Below are positions 8,404-18,295 of a DNA stretch of 45,204 nt, piece after piece (position 1 is the stretch's first letter; the number at the start of each line of letters is the position of its first letter). The notes under the pieces are model-generated. The model was not told the DNA's origin. It made no database searches and saw only the letters and a program-made list of their open reading frames with translations. The position numbers and the translations under genes are program-made. The DNA lies in the NCBI GenBank assembly GCA_023667095.1, contig JAMPAT010000029.1, forward strand, positions 1 to 45,204, written 5' to 3'. This stretch comes from Bacteroidales bacterium. Lineage in GTDB: Bacteria > Bacteroidota > Bacteroidia > Bacteroidales > UBA932.

Positions 8404-8775
8404 TCACGCCATGTCTGCACTCCTGTCTCTCCTTATGGTTATCCTCGACCATGCTGCAGGACCGTCTACCGGAGGATTTTTCTTCGATACCCTTACGGAG
8501 AAGCTCCTGACTTCAGGAAACCGATCCTCAATTGCGTCCGCGATGCGCCCGGCAACGTGCTCCAGCAGGTTTGACGGTGTCTCCATCTCCTTTGCCACAA
8601 TGCTGTAGACAGCCCCATAGTCAAGCGTGTCTTCAAGATTGTCAGTAGCAGCTGCCCTTGACAGGTCAATTCTGGCCATGAAGTCGACTGTGAAGACATT
8701 GCCCTCACTCCGCTCCTTTTCAAGGCAGCCGTGGTATGCCTTGAACTCCATTCCTTCAAGTTCCATTGTGTCCAT
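8404..8775 (-). CDS. folB: Dihydroneopterin aldolase
   Basis: This 123-residue cytosolic enzyme of folate synthesis cleaves 7,8-dihydroneopterin to 6-hydroxymethyl-dihydropterin and glycolaldehyde. The N-terminal GMEFKAYHGCLEKER matches the FolB signature with its conserved glutamate. LDYGAVYSIV, LLEHVAGRIADAI and the late VRVSKKNPPV segment with catalytic lysine fit the family. Length is normal (about 120). ATG 8775 is the longest start and ATG 8766 (MELEGME) is equally likely. It is 13 bases after the RsmI-like gene and 16 before mtaB, inside the tamB operon. No other folate gene is in the window. Confidence 0.9.
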   Translation of the reverse strand: MDTMELEGMEFKAYHGCLEKERSEGNVFTVDFMARIDLSRAAATDNLEDTLDYGAVYSIVAKEMETPSNLLEHVAGRIADAIEDRFPEVRSFSVRVSKKNPPVDGPAAWSRITIRRDRSADMA

Positions 8776-8788
8776 TGTGTCCCCTGTC

Positions 8789-9496
8789 TTATGCCAGCAT
8801 ACAGAAGACGCACGGGCGTTTGCCTATGGCAAGTCCTGAGGACTTCCATTCACCGATGGTGAGTGTCTTTATGTATGCATCCGGCATTGTTATATTTGCA
8901 GCTATACAGAGCCTTGTAGATGGCAGGCATGTTGAGATGATATCCTTGAACATCTGGTCATTGCGATATGGTGTCTCAATGAATATCTGTGTCTGCCTGT
9001 GCGCTGCGGAAATCTTTTCTATAGCCTTGAGCCTTGCCCTGCGCTCCTCTGTCTTCGCCGGCAGGTATCCGCAGAATGCGAATGACTGTCCGTTAAGCCC
9101 TGACGACATGAGTGCGAGCATCAAGGACGATGGCCCGGCAAATGGCACAACCTCTATGCCTTTCCGGTGTGCAAGGGCAACGAGCTGTGCCCCTGGGTCA
9201 GCAACTGCAGGCAGACCAGCTTCCGAGATAAGCCCTACGTCAGTCCCGTTGTCAAACAGCCTTATGTATGATTCAATCTCCTCATGCCCTGTGTGCTCAT
9301 TGAGCTCATGCAGCTCCAGGCTGCCGATCTGTCCTTTCAGTCCTGCCCTGGACAGGAACCTGCGGACTGTCCTGGCCTCCTCCACCACATAGACATGTAT
9401 ATCCTTCAGCATTTCCAGGACCGGGCCGGGAATTACTTCAGCCGGTTCATTGTCTCCCAGGGGGGAGGGTATCAGATATAGTTTTCCATTTGTCAT
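8789..9496 (-). CDS. RsmI-like SAM-dependent methyltransferase
   Basis: This 235-residue protein of the tetrapyrrole methylase (RsmI/CbiF-like) superfamily has the start KLYLIPSPLGD, the VVEEARTVRRFL segment, and the SAM-binding stretch LISEAGLPAVADPG with PFAGPSSLMLALMSSGL, followed by IFIETPYRN. RsmI methylates the 2'-O of 16S C1402. This shorter Bacteroidota version lacks the RsmI C-terminal extension and is usually encoded besides a true rsmI, so its target is uncertain. Its ATG overlaps the tamB stop in an ATGA arrangement (9493-9496), which suggests translational coupling. Confidence 0.88.
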   Translation of the reverse strand: MTNGKLYLIPSPLGDNEPAEVIPGPVLEMLKDIHVYVVEEARTVRRFLSRAGLKGQIGSLELHELNEHTGHEEIESYIRLFDNGTDVGLISEAGLPAVADPGAQLVALAHRKGIEVVPFAGPSSLMLALMSSGLNGQSFAFCGYLPAKTEERRARLKAIEKISAAHRQTQIFIETPYRNDQMFKDIISTCLPSTRLCIAANITMPDAYIKTLTIGEWKSSGLAIGKRPCVFCMLA

Positions 9497-12400
9497 CTTC
9501 TGTCTCTTCTCCTTTTATTCTTGTCGTCTGCCTTTATGATAATCTTTACCTTTTCTTCATTCTGTGCCTTGCGGATATCATCAAGCTCTTCAGCCTCCCT
9601 TCTTTTCCTGCCCATGAACGAACGACGGACAAATTGCCCGAACCTGTTGAATTCCTGCTGCCAGGTGACACCCACACCGTTGCGCTGCGAATTGTCCAGG
9701 TAATTCGTATACTGGTCTGCCGAGTGGGAAAACAGGTTGAGCCTGAATATTCCCGCCCTGTCGAGCTTTATCTCTATGTCAAGGTCCCCGACAACGTCAC
9801 TGTTGGAATTGCTAGTCCTGTATTGCCTGTTTCCGATATTTCCGTTGACGACTACCCTGTTGTTGAACAGCTGGGTCGATACCGCCACATCAAATATGTT
9901 GTCTCCCCGCGTGCTCTGCTGATAGTTCAGCCCGAGGTCCAGGGGGATGTTCAGCTTCTGGAAAATGGTGTTCAGCTGGTTGAGCATCAGGTCACCGACA
10001 CTTGAGTACAGATTTGTCGTATTGTTTACGATTCCGGACTGCTCGTCAGGAAGGAAACTGTTGGAAATCAGCAGATATATGAACTGCTTCTGTACCTTGT
10101 CCTCAGTGCTGAGGGCGTTCTCGACCCTTGCCTTTATCATCGGGTCAAGGTCCGGAATGTTGATTGAGAAGCCAAGGCGCGGGTTCTTGAGCTTGTCGGT
10201 CACCTGGATTCCGCACTCCACAAGCCTCCTGTTGTTGATGGATGTGGTGTCCGCTATGAGTGTGGAGAGCGAAGCCTTTGTCCTGTATGTCGCACCGATA
10301 TTCAAGGTACTCTCCATGATGTCTCCGTTGAACTTTATGTTGCTCCCCTCATTTATTATGAAGTCCCTTGCGGCAAGCCCGAGCACAACAAAATGCACGT
10401 TCCCGCTGCTTATTGTATAGTCTCCCTTTATGTCGAAATTGCCTGTGCCAGTGTTGATTTCCAGGTCTATGGTTCCTGCGCCTCTTCCGTTTATGACATT
10501 TCCGCTGTCCTTGTCAAGTTCTACAAATGCCTCTACCTTAGGGTCTGTCGAGACCCTAAGCTTAAGGGTAAAGTCGCTTCCGGACTTTTTCTGGCTCTTT
10601 AGCCTGTTCATCATCAATAGATATGGATCTATTTCCTCTTCTTGCTTGAATTCCTTGAACCTCAGCAGGTTTGTCGTACCTGCATTCATCGTTGACGAAA
10701 TCGGTATATGAAGGCTGCCTTCCCGTGATGTCGTGGCGTTTGCCGCAAGTGTTATGGCATTGAGCGGGCCAGTCACTGTAATGTCGCCTGTGGCAAACAG
10801 ATGTCCATAGAATATGTCGCTTTCCTTTTCATCAAGGTCTATGGCCTCAATCATGTTTACATTTATCCCGATGTCGAAATTCATGTTCCTGAAATGGTCA
10901 TATCCTATTTTGCCGTACACATTACCCTTGTTCCCGTGCCTGTCTGAAATTGAAATGTCATCAAGGTATATTCCAAGGTCATCCACATGGAATGGGCCAT
11001 TGGCAGTATAACCTACATTTGTATATCCTACCTTGAGATATACATCGTCAAGCCTTGTGTCTTTGCTGCTTATGGCGAGCCTGTCTATCTCTCCGTCCGC
11101 CCTCAGGACTCCTGAAACATGTCCGCCGAGCTCTGAAAATATCTCTTCGAGAAACGGACGTGCGAATCCGATGTCAAGGCTGTCAAGGCTGGCCTCCATC
11201 TCCAGGCGGCGCAGCGATGTGGAATAGTTGCCGTCAATCCCGAATGTCTTCCTGCCGTCAATGCTGTTGGCAAGTGATATGTCGAACCTCCTGAAGTCGG
11301 TATTCCACCTGCTGGATATATACAGGTTGCCGAGCCTTGTGCCCCCGATGCTTGTGGAGTCGCAGATAAAATCTACCAGGATGCCCCTTTCCGATGACGG
11401 AGAGGTGATCTGGGCAATTCCGGTCGCAGCTCCACGCAGGTCAAAGTCCTTTCCTATAAGAGGGTTGAGGATGGACAGGTCGAACCTGTCAAGATGTACG
11501 CTGACCGTATCCCTCCTGCTCTCGCTGAATCCTCCGGATGCAGTTATTGCCTGTTCCCCATTCCTGAATTCGATGTTGCTGATGGAAATGTCCCGGCCTT
11601 TGACTGTTGCTTCTGACGGGTATATGTTCCATTCGTTTGAATTCAGGTACACAGAGGAAGGCAGCAGCCCGATCTTGTATGAGACGGTTCCATCGTCATC
11701 CCTGAATACATCTGCATAGGCTACTATTTCGCCCTTGTTCTCCATGTCTCCTGGATTGTCGTATGAGAATCCGGCACCGATATGGTTCTCATCGACAAAT
11801 ATTTCAAGCCTGTTGTTCTTTACAGTGAAGCTTGCTGCACTGATCTCTTCTCCGTTTACCTCACCGTGCAGCGTATTGTCATTGTTGTTGAATGAAAAAT
11901 CCACATTCTTTATGTACTGCTCCCTGAATGCAATCCTCTGTGACTTGACCTGTCCTTTCAGGGCACCGTCAGACGAGATGTCCAGACTGATTGTGGAATT
12001 GTCCGCGATATACATCCCAGGTACCACGAATGACAAGAGATCCATCATGTTCAATGTCTTGAATGTCAGCTTATAGCTATTTCTGTTGGACTCATATTCC
12101 GGAGTCTCGAAGAGGGAAGGAAGCTCTCTTTTCATTGTTATGTTGGTCAGATCCCTGACAAAATCCACAGGTGATCCGCTTCCGTTGTATGATGCTTCTG
12201 CAAATCTTGACGAGAGGTCGATCCTGTATCTTCCGTTGCTGGATTTTGATGAAATCTGCACATCCCCGATGTCGTGCTGCCCCTGTCCGTCAGTAAGCAC
12301 TATACCGTTGATATCCACATCTCCGAGCACATCCCCGCGGCTGTTCCTCGTAAAGTTTGCGATTGTCTGCAGACGTATGTCCGAGCGTCCCCTGCGGTCG

Positions 12401-14100
12401 AATTTCAGTGCCTGCAGATCAGCATGCCCTATGTTTGCATAGAACCGGTACAGCGAATTGCTGCCTTTGCCCGACAGGGAGACGATTCCCTGGAAAAGGA
12501 AATTCAGGTTAGGGTCATTGGCTATGACCTTTCCGTCAAACCTGTTCTCCGTAAGCGTTCCTGCTCCCGCAATGCCTGTATAGTCATAGCCGTTGAAATT
12601 AAGCCTGCTGATTTTCAGGGAGTCAATCCTTACTGACGTATTCCTTCCGAGCCTGGCATCCAGGCCGGCCTCCATACTTACAGGTCCCACAGGAATATTG
12701 CCCGTTATCTCATTTATGTTGAGATCACGTGTGCCGACAGTGCCCCTGATTCCGATATCCTTTCCCTTGGCAATCAGGTTGCTTAAAGTCAGGTGTGCGC
12801 CGAACTGTCCGGACGGTGACTTGATGTCTGCAGATATTCTCGGCCTGTTGAGTGTCCCGCTTGCCTTCGCATCCATCCTGAATGTGTCATCCTTTACGAA
12901 TCTGCTGAAATCAAGGTCCTCTGCAGAAGTGGACCATTGCCCTATAAAGCTTGACAGACCTGAGGTTGTAAACTGGAATCCACGCAGCAGAAGCGTCATC
13001 TTCATTTCATCTGTGTCTGGAAGCCCAGTTATGCTGCCCATTGCATTGCCGGATATGCTTCCGTCCGCTGTCGCTACTGCCAGGTTCTCTATTTCAAGAT
13101 TCTTTACTGTCCCGCTTACCTTTCCGGACACATCCATTGCCATCTCTTTCCCGTCAAGTGCCGGAGCAAAATATGAGATGGTCCTGAAGCTCACCCTGGA
13201 CTGCTCCACAGTGCCTTCCATCCTGACCTTGTCTATGAAGTCGCTGAAGTCCGAAGCGCTGTCATAAAGCATGTTGAATGTGCTGATTTCCACATTGCTC
13301 CACATGTCTTCCAGATGGAGCTGCCCTATGGCCGCCTTGCCCCTGCCTACCTTGGCCCTGCCGGAAATGGATTTGCAGACATATCCGCTCTTTTCCATGA
13401 ATGACAGGTGGTCAAGCTCTCCGCTCATCATCTTGCCGCAGAGCCTCAGGTGCCTTGCCCTGATATTTATGTCCATGGCGTCCATATCGTTCCAGTCTAT
13501 CCCGGAGGTGTACACGCTGGTGTTGCTTTCTGTGTAGTTCTTCATCGTGTACCTCAGGCCGGAAATCCCGATTTCCCTTATATGGAGGATTTCCTTGTCG
13601 TCGACTTCCTTTTTAGGCTTCTTCTGGATTCTGAACATCCTGGTCAGGTTGGTGGAGCTTTCACCGTCTTCCAGGACGAGGTTAAGCCTTGCGTCATCTA
13701 TTGCCGCACTTCCTATGGTGATGCTGCTGCCGAGGAGACCCTTGAGCGAGAACCTCACAATTATGCTTCCGGCCGAGAACAGGGTGTCAACAGGGCATGT
13801 CCCTATGTCGCACAGCTTGGGCTTGGCTGACGGGATGCAGAGTGTCGTGTCCACAATGCACGGTGCACGGTCAATGACTGTAATATCCTTTATTATCAAT
13901 GTGTTGAATGGCCTTAGGTGAATCTTTCCCAAATGAATGTCGGCATCAATGAATTTCTCTGCCATGATGTCAGCCACCTTTGATGTAACAGCTGTCTGCA
14001 CGGCCGGAATCTGCAGCAGAAGAATCCCCGTGAGCATCAGTACAATTATTGCCAGGACGGCGTACCAGATTATTTTAAATAACTTTTTTATGGCCCTCAT
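9493..14100 (-). CDS. tamB: Translocation and assembly module TamB
   Basis: This is a very large AsmA-like protein of 1535 residues from the ATG at 14100. A single N-terminal membrane segment (about residues 8-29, rich in I, L and V) anchors it in the inner membrane. The body is a long repetitive beta-strand domain spanning the periplasm, and the end is the TamB/DUF490 domain with the typical amphipathic strands (LDLGLNYQQS, VAVSTQLFNNRVVVNGN). It ends in a Lys/Arg-rich tail. TamB-type proteins act in outer-membrane protein assembly and lipid transport between membranes. The upstream in-frame extension to 14229 is rejected because it crosses the promoter and part of tsaD. No TamA/BamA gene is adjacent. 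It is the first gene of a six-gene leftward run. Confidence 0.93.
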   Translation of the reverse strand: MRAIKKLFKIIWYAVLAIIVLMLTGILLLQIPAVQTAVTSKVADIMAEKFIDADIHLGKIHLRPFNTLIIKDITVIDRAPCIVDTTLCIPSAKPKLCDIGTCPVDTLFSAGSIIVRFSLKGLLGSSITIGSAAIDDARLNLVLEDGESSTNLTRMFRIQKKPKKEVDDKEILHIREIGISGLRYTMKNYTESNTSVYTSGIDWNDMDAMDINIRARHLRLCGKMMSGELDHLSFMEKSGYVCKSISGRAKVGRGKAAIGQLHLEDMWSNVEISTFNMLYDSASDFSDFIDKVRMEGTVEQSRVSFRTISYFAPALDGKEMAMDVSGKVSGTVKNLEIENLAVATADGSISGNAMGSITGLPDTDEMKMTLLLRGFQFTTSGLSSFIGQWSTSAEDLDFSRFVKDDTFRMDAKASGTLNRPRISADIKSPSGQFGAHLTLSNLIAKGKDIGIRGTVGTRDLNINEITGNIPVGPVSMEAGLDARLGRNTSVRIDSLKISRLNFNGYDYTGIAGAGTLTENRFDGKVIANDPNLNFLFQGIVSLSGKGSNSLYRFYANIGHADLQALKFDRRGRSDIRLQTIANFTRNSRGDVLGDVDINGIVLTDGQGQHDIGDVQISSKSSNGRYRIDLSSRFAEASYNGSGSPVDFVRDLTNITMKRELPSLFETPEYESNRNSYKLTFKTLNMMDLLSFVVPGMYIADNSTISLDISSDGALKGQVKSQRIAFREQYIKNVDFSFNNNDNTLHGEVNGEEISAASFTVKNNRLEIFVDENHIGAGFSYDNPGDMENKGEIVAYADVFRDDDGTVSYKIGLLPSSVYLNSNEWNIYPSEATVKGRDISISNIEFRNGEQAITASGGFSESRRDTVSVHLDRFDLSILNPLIGKDFDLRGAATGIAQITSPSSERGILVDFICDSTSIGGTRLGNLYISSRWNTDFRRFDISLANSIDGRKTFGIDGNYSTSLRRLEMEASLDSLDIGFARPFLEEIFSELGGHVSGVLRADGEIDRLAISSKDTRLDDVYLKVGYTNVGYTANGPFHVDDLGIYLDDISISDRHGNKGNVYGKIGYDHFRNMNFDIGINVNMIEAIDLDEKESDIFYGHLFATGDITVTGPLNAITLAANATTSREGSLHIPISSTMNAGTTNLLRFKEFKQEEEIDPYLLMMNRLKSQKKSGSDFTLKLRVSTDPKVEAFVELDKDSGNVINGRGAGTIDLEINTGTGNFDIKGDYTISSGNVHFVVLGLAARDFIINEGSNIKFNGDIMESTLNIGATYRTKASLSTLIADTTSINNRRLVECGIQVTDKLKNPRLGFSINIPDLDPMIKARVENALSTEDKVQKQFIYLLISNSFLPDEQSGIVNNTTNLYSSVGDLMLNQLNTIFQKLNIPLDLGLNYQQSTRGDNIFDVAVSTQLFNNRVVVNGNIGNRQYRTSNSNSDVVGDLDIEIKLDRAGIFRLNLFSHSADQYTNYLDNSQRNGVGVTWQQEFNRFGQFVRRSFMGRKRREAEELDDIRKAQNEEKVKIIIKADDKNKRRRDRR

Positions 14101-14114
14101 CAATAACAAATCTG

Positions 14115-14122
14115 CAAAGTTA
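14115..14122 (-). promoter_or_regulatory. -7 element for tamB
   Basis: Minus-strand TAACTTTG matches TAnnTTTG and lies 15 bases before the tamB ATG at 14100. No clear -33 TTTG is present. Confidence 0.55.
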
Positions 14123-14135
14123 CGAAAAATTATAG

Positions 14136-14143
14136 TATTTTTG
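14136..14143 (+). promoter_or_regulatory. -7 element for tsaD
   Basis: TATTTTTG matches TAnnTTTG, with about 50 bases of leader to the tsaD ATG at 14199. It is only 13 bases from the oppositely oriented tamB box, so the two promoters overlap and could compete. Confidence 0.55.
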
Positions 14144-14198
14144 CGGCGCATTGGCGCAGTTTCGTGCCCATAGCATAAATAAGACCAAACAGGATAAA

Positions 14199-15221
14199 AT
14201 GGCGGATATAATATTAGGAATAGAATCATCCTGCGATGATACTTCGGCTGCTGTAATCAAGGACGGCTATCTGCTCTCAAACGTTCTGGCAAGCCAGGAT
14301 GTGCACAAGGCATACGGTGGAGTTATTCCGGAGCTTGCCTCGAGGGCGCATCAGCTGAATATAGTGCCTGTCGTGAGCCAGGCTATAGACAGGGCAGGAA
14401 TAAAGGCTTCAGACATAACGGCGATCGCATTTACGCGCGGTCCTGGGCTTCTCGGCTCTCTGCTTGTCGGGACTTCATTTGCCAAGGGCCTGGCGATTTC
14501 ACTGGACAGGCCGCTTGTGGAGGTGAACCATCTCCAGGGCCATGTGCTTGCCAATTTCATAAGGCAATATGACAGCGAAAACCGTCATCCGTCATTCCCG
14601 TACCTGTGTCTTCTTGTCTCAGGAGGCAATTCCCAGATAGTGAAGGTTAACAGTCCTCTTGATTTCGAGATAATGGGCCAGACAATAGATGATGCTGTGG
14701 GGGAGGCGTTTGACAAATGCTCAAAGATGATGGGACTGGGGTATCCTGGGGGACCGGTCGTGGACCGTCTTGCGAAGCTCGGCAATCCGGACCGTTTCCA
14801 TTTTGCAAAGCCTCATGTGCCGGGATTTGACTACAGCTTCAGCGGGGTGAAGACGTCCCTGCTGTACTTTGTGCGTGACCAGATTGCACTTGATCCGGAT
14901 TTCATGGAGAAGAACAAGGAAGACATCTGCGCAAGTTTCCAGAGGACTCTGATAGAAATCCTTATGGACAAGCTGATAAAGGCTGCAAGGCAGACTGGAA
15001 TAAAGGAAATCACAATCGGTGGAGGTGTCTCTGCCAACAGCGGATTGCGCAATGCCGTCACAGAGGAGGGGCGAAAACGTGGCTGGAACACATATCTTCC
15101 TGAATTCAAGTTCACTACGGACAATGCTGCGATGATTGCAATTGCCGGCTGGTTTCACTACCGCAATGGAGAACGTACATCGCTGGATGTGGCACCGGTA
15201 TCGCGCATTGCAGATTTTTAA
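14199..15221 (+). CDS. tsaD: tRNA t6A37 threonylcarbamoyltransferase TsaD
   Basis: This is a 340-residue ASKHA-fold enzyme that, with TsaB and TsaE, transfers threonylcarbamoyl from TC-AMP to A37 of ANN-decoding tRNAs; it is cytosolic and essential in most bacteria. The start ILGIESSCDDTS, the metal-binding histidines H111 and H115 in NHLQGH, the SGGNSQI loop, the GEAFDK segment and the late GGGVSANSGLR with TDNAAM are all intact. ATG 14199 is chosen over the longer frame from 14151, because the first 16 extra residues are not conserved and lie in the promoter region. The FAD dehydrogenase follows after 11 bases, so the two are probably co-transcribed. Confidence 0.96.
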   Translation: MADIILGIESSCDDTSAAVIKDGYLLSNVLASQDVHKAYGGVIPELASRAHQLNIVPVVSQAIDRAGIKASDITAIAFTRGPGLLGSLLVGTSFAKGLAISLDRPLVEVNHLQGHVLANFIRQYDSENRHPSFPYLCLLVSGGNSQIVKVNSPLDFEIMGQTIDDAVGEAFDKCSKMMGLGYPGGPVVDRLAKLGNPDRFHFAKPHVPGFDYSFSGVKTSLLYFVRDQIALDPDFMEKNKEDICASFQRTLIEILMDKLIKAARQTGIKEITIGGGVSANSGLRNAVTEEGRKRGWNTYLPEFKFTTDNAAMIAIAGWFHYRNGERTSLDVAPVSRIADF

Positions 15222-15232
15222 TGACTTAGCCT

Positions 15233-16786
15233 ATGAAAGAGATAGAGATAGCCAAGCCTGTAGGGCGTGAACTTTCATCATCTGAAATAAATGATGCTGC
15301 GGCAAAGGCTTTGGGATGTTCACCAAAGGATGTTGCGCATTTCAGGATTATAAGGCGTTCACTTGATGCACGCAAGGATATACTGTACCGTTACCGTATA
15401 GAGGCATACAGGAAAGGTGAGGAATATGCGGAATACCGGCTTGATGAATACCAGGATGTCTCCGGTTCGGAACCTGTCATTGTCATCGGTGCCGGTCCTG
15501 CCGGAATGTTTGCATCCCTGAAGCTGCTAACCAAGGGGCTGAAGCCTATTGTCCTGGAGAGGGGAAAGGATGTACATGCCAGGAAATTTGACATGGCTGT
15601 GCTTTCAAAGGGCGGAAGCGTGAACCCTGATTCGAACTATTGCTTTGGAGAGGGCGGTGCCGGTACATTTTCCGACGGAAAGCTCTTCACACGTTCCTCG
15701 AAAAGGGGGGACATCAGGGAGGTGCTCCATCAGCTGGTAAATTTTGGTGCAGATCCATTGATACTCACTGACGCGCATCCACATATAGGAAGCGACAGGC
15801 TTCCGGTCATTGTGGAGAATATAAGGAAATGCATTGTAGAGCATGGAGGAGAATACCATTTTTCCTCAAGGGTGACTGACATTGTCAAGGGAAGTGACGG
15901 GAAATTCACTGTCACAGTGTCGGAAACAGATTCTCCTGTAGCCAAGGAGACTGTGTATAAAGCCTCAAATGTGATTCTGGCTACAGGGCATTCCGCACGT
16001 GACATATATGAAATGTTCCAGGCAAAGGGCTGGGAAATCCAGGCCAAGGGATTTGCCCTCGGTGTCCGGGTCGAGCATCCCCAGTCCCTTATAAACAAGA
16101 TCCAGTATCACGGGAAATACCAGCCGTTCATGCCGGCTGCCGAGTATTCTTTTGTTACCCAGATAGAGGGAAGGGGAGTCTTCTCTTTCTGCATGTGCCC
16201 TGGAGGAATCCTTGTGCCGTCATCTACTGCTGATGGTGAGGTTGTCCTTAACGGAATGTCCAATTCTGCACGTAACTCGAAATGGGCCAATGCCGGTGCC
16301 GTTGTCAGCATAGAGCCTGGGGACATGCCGGAATACTCAAGGTTTGGTGCCCTGTCGCTCATGAATTTCCAGAAGGACATTGAGCGTGCCATGTTTGAAT
16401 ATACAGGCTCTTTGAAGGCACCTGCGCAGAGAATGATGGATTTCTGCCGTAGGGTTCCGTCCACAGGACTTCCTGCAACGTCATATCATCCCGGTGCGGT
16501 CAATGCCCCGCTGCATGAACTCTTGCCGGAGCATGTCTCAAGAAGGCTGAAGTTTGCCTTCCCGCAGATCGGTAACAAGAATATGCATGGATACTATACC
16601 AATGATGCACTCCTGCTTGGAGTTGAGTCCAGGACGTCCTCTCCGGTAAGGATTCCCCGCGATCCTGAGACATTCGAACATGTGCAGGTCGCGGGGCTGT
16701 ATCCTTGCGGTGAAGGTGCCGGATATGCAGGTGGAATCGTATCATCCGCCCTTGACGGAATAAACTGTGCCCTGCGTGTGAAATGA
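15233..16786 (+). CDS. FAD-dependent dehydrogenase (COG2509)
   Basis: This 517-residue cytosolic flavoprotein has an N-terminal domain of about 75 residues followed by a Rossmann dinucleotide-binding motif GAGPAG at 86-91 and the ERG ending of the second strand. It also has the conserved SNYCFGEGGAGTFSDGKL segment, an ATGHSARD motif and a C-terminal FAD contact CGEGAGYAGGIVSSALDG. This pattern marks the COG2509 group of uncharacterised FAD dehydrogenases that is widespread in anaerobes. Substrate and electron partner are unknown. It follows tsaD by 11 bases and converges on the vWA gene with only 23 bases between the stops and no obvious terminator. Confidence 0.9.
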   Translation: MKEIEIAKPVGRELSSSEINDAAAKALGCSPKDVAHFRIIRRSLDARKDILYRYRIEAYRKGEEYAEYRLDEYQDVSGSEPVIVIGAGPAGMFASLKLLTKGLKPIVLERGKDVHARKFDMAVLSKGGSVNPDSNYCFGEGGAGTFSDGKLFTRSSKRGDIREVLHQLVNFGADPLILTDAHPHIGSDRLPVIVENIRKCIVEHGGEYHFSSRVTDIVKGSDGKFTVTVSETDSPVAKETVYKASNVILATGHSARDIYEMFQAKGWEIQAKGFALGVRVEHPQSLINKIQYHGKYQPFMPAAEYSFVTQIEGRGVFSFCMCPGGILVPSSTADGEVVLNGMSNSARNSKWANAGAVVSIEPGDMPEYSRFGALSLMNFQKDIERAMFEYTGSLKAPAQRMMDFCRRVPSTGLPATSYHPGAVNAPLHELLPEHVSRRLKFAFPQIGNKNMHGYYTNDALLLGVESRTSSPVRIPRDPETFEHVQVAGLYPCGEGAGYAGGIVSSALDGINCALRVK

Positions 16787-16809
16787 TTCATTTGCAGGGC
16801 ATAGCCTTT

Positions 16810-18291
16810 CTATAGCTTTTCCGCTTTTCCTATGATTTCAAGGAACTGCCGGCGATAGCCGTATGGATCGAATGAAAGTCCTCCCTGTACAAGTTCCTCT
16901 GCCATACTGAATGTTGAACTTCCTTTATGTGGGGATTCCCTGAGAATCATCCCAAAGGCTGCAGTACCTGCTGCAAATGACATTTCCTCTGACATTCCCG
17001 TCCCCTTGTCTTCAATTTCGATTGAAAGTGGAATGCTCCCGCTGTCAAGTGCCTTCTTGTACCTGAAATCAAATGTTCCGCAAGAAGTCTTCCCATTGCC
17101 GTATCCTTCAGCCGGAATAATCTCGTAGAGGGCGGTTATGGTCTGTCCTGCCCCGATTTCACCGGCATCTTTACGGTCGTTCACGAAGTCATCGTCTGTA
17201 AGTACCCTGTTTTCGTATCCTATCAGGCGATAGCTTGCAACAGTCTCAGTATTGAACCTGACCTGTATCTTTGCATCATTGGCTACAGAATAGAATTTCT
17301 GTCTCTCATTGACAAACACCTTGGTAAGTTCATCCTCTGAATCAATATATTCGTATGTCCCGTTTCCGCTGTTGGATACCCTTTCCATCATGGCATCATT
17401 AAGGTTGTCGCTGCCAAAGCCGCATATTGTAAGGTATATGTTCTTTTCTGCATAGCTTTCTACCATCTCAACAAGGTCTATGGTGCTGGTCACCCCGACA
17501 TTGAAGTCTCCGTCAGTCCCCATTATGATACGGTTGTTCCCGCCTTCGATATAGTTTGCGATAGCTTCTTCATATGCCATTTTCATCGCTTCGCCGCCTG
17601 CTGTCGAGCCGCTGGCTACAAGCATTCCGATTGCTTTCTTGATAGTGTCCGAGTCACTTGCAAGCGTTGATTCCAGAAGTTTCGTTACTTGCCCGGAGTA
17701 TGTGATTATGGAGACCCTGTCATCCGGCCTAAGGTTGTCCGCAAGTGTCATGAGCCCTTTCTTGAGCAGTCCGATCTTGTCAATTGAATTCATTGAGCCT
17801 GATACATCTATGAGGAATACATAATTTGCAGGCGGAACCTGGTCATCAGGTATGGATTTCCCCTTTATGCCGAGACGGATCAGCTTGTGTCCGCTGGCCC
17901 ATGGACACAAGCTTACCTCGCAGTTTATAGCTACATTGTCTTCTCCTGACGGTTCTTCGTAGTCGAATGTGAAATAGTTGAGGAATTCCTCGATTCTCAC
18001 TGCCGACTTGTACGGAAGCCTGTTGCCAACAGTGATGAATTTACGCATGTTTGCGTATGACGCACCGTCAGCATCCACTGAAAATGTGGATATGCTGTTT
18101 TCAGAAGTATTTATGAACGGATTGTCAGTGAAGTCATTGTATGTGCCTCCAAATCCGTTCCCCTGGTTTTGGATATAGGACGGAGGACCACCATATTCCC
18201 CATCATAAAAATATATTCCAGCCTTGTCGCATGATGAAAAACATGCGCAGAATAGAGCAAGCGGTATCAGTGTCCTTGATAGATGAAACAT
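16810..18291 (-). CDS. vWA-domain lipoprotein, YfbK-like
   Basis: From ATG 18291 this is a 493-residue lipoprotein: residues 1-20 are a signal peptide ending in FSSC, with C21 as the lipidated cysteine. The next part carries the vWF_A_N signature STFSVDADGASYANMRKFI. A von Willebrand A domain follows, with an intact MIDAS motif DVSGS at about 162-166, and then a C-terminal DUF3520 region. The domain order matches E. coli YfbK-type proteins, whose function is unknown; vWA domains bind protein partners through a metal ion. The longer frame from 18318 adds nine residues outside the signal peptide and is not favoured. The SRP RNA gene lies upstream on the same strand. Confidence 0.88.
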   Translation of the reverse strand: MFHLSRTLIPLALFCACFSSCDKAGIYFYDGEYGGPPSYIQNQGNGFGGTYNDFTDNPFINTSENSISTFSVDADGASYANMRKFITVGNRLPYKSAVRIEEFLNYFTFDYEEPSGEDNVAINCEVSLCPWASGHKLIRLGIKGKSIPDDQVPPANYVFLIDVSGSMNSIDKIGLLKKGLMTLADNLRPDDRVSIITYSGQVTKLLESTLASDSDTIKKAIGMLVASGSTAGGEAMKMAYEEAIANYIEGGNNRIIMGTDGDFNVGVTSTIDLVEMVESYAEKNIYLTICGFGSDNLNDAMMERVSNSGNGTYEYIDSEDELTKVFVNERQKFYSVANDAKIQVRFNTETVASYRLIGYENRVLTDDDFVNDRKDAGEIGAGQTITALYEIIPAEGYGNGKTSCGTFDFRYKKALDSGSIPLSIEIEDKGTGMSEEMSFAAGTAAFGMILRESPHKGSSTFSMAEELVQGGLSFDPYGYRRQFLEIIGKAEKL

Positions 18292-18295
18292 AATC

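Noticed and set aside
14101..14229. N-terminal extension of TamB to 14229
   Set aside because: It crosses the tamB and tsaD promoters and the first codons of tsaD; the family N-terminus with membrane anchor begins at 14100.
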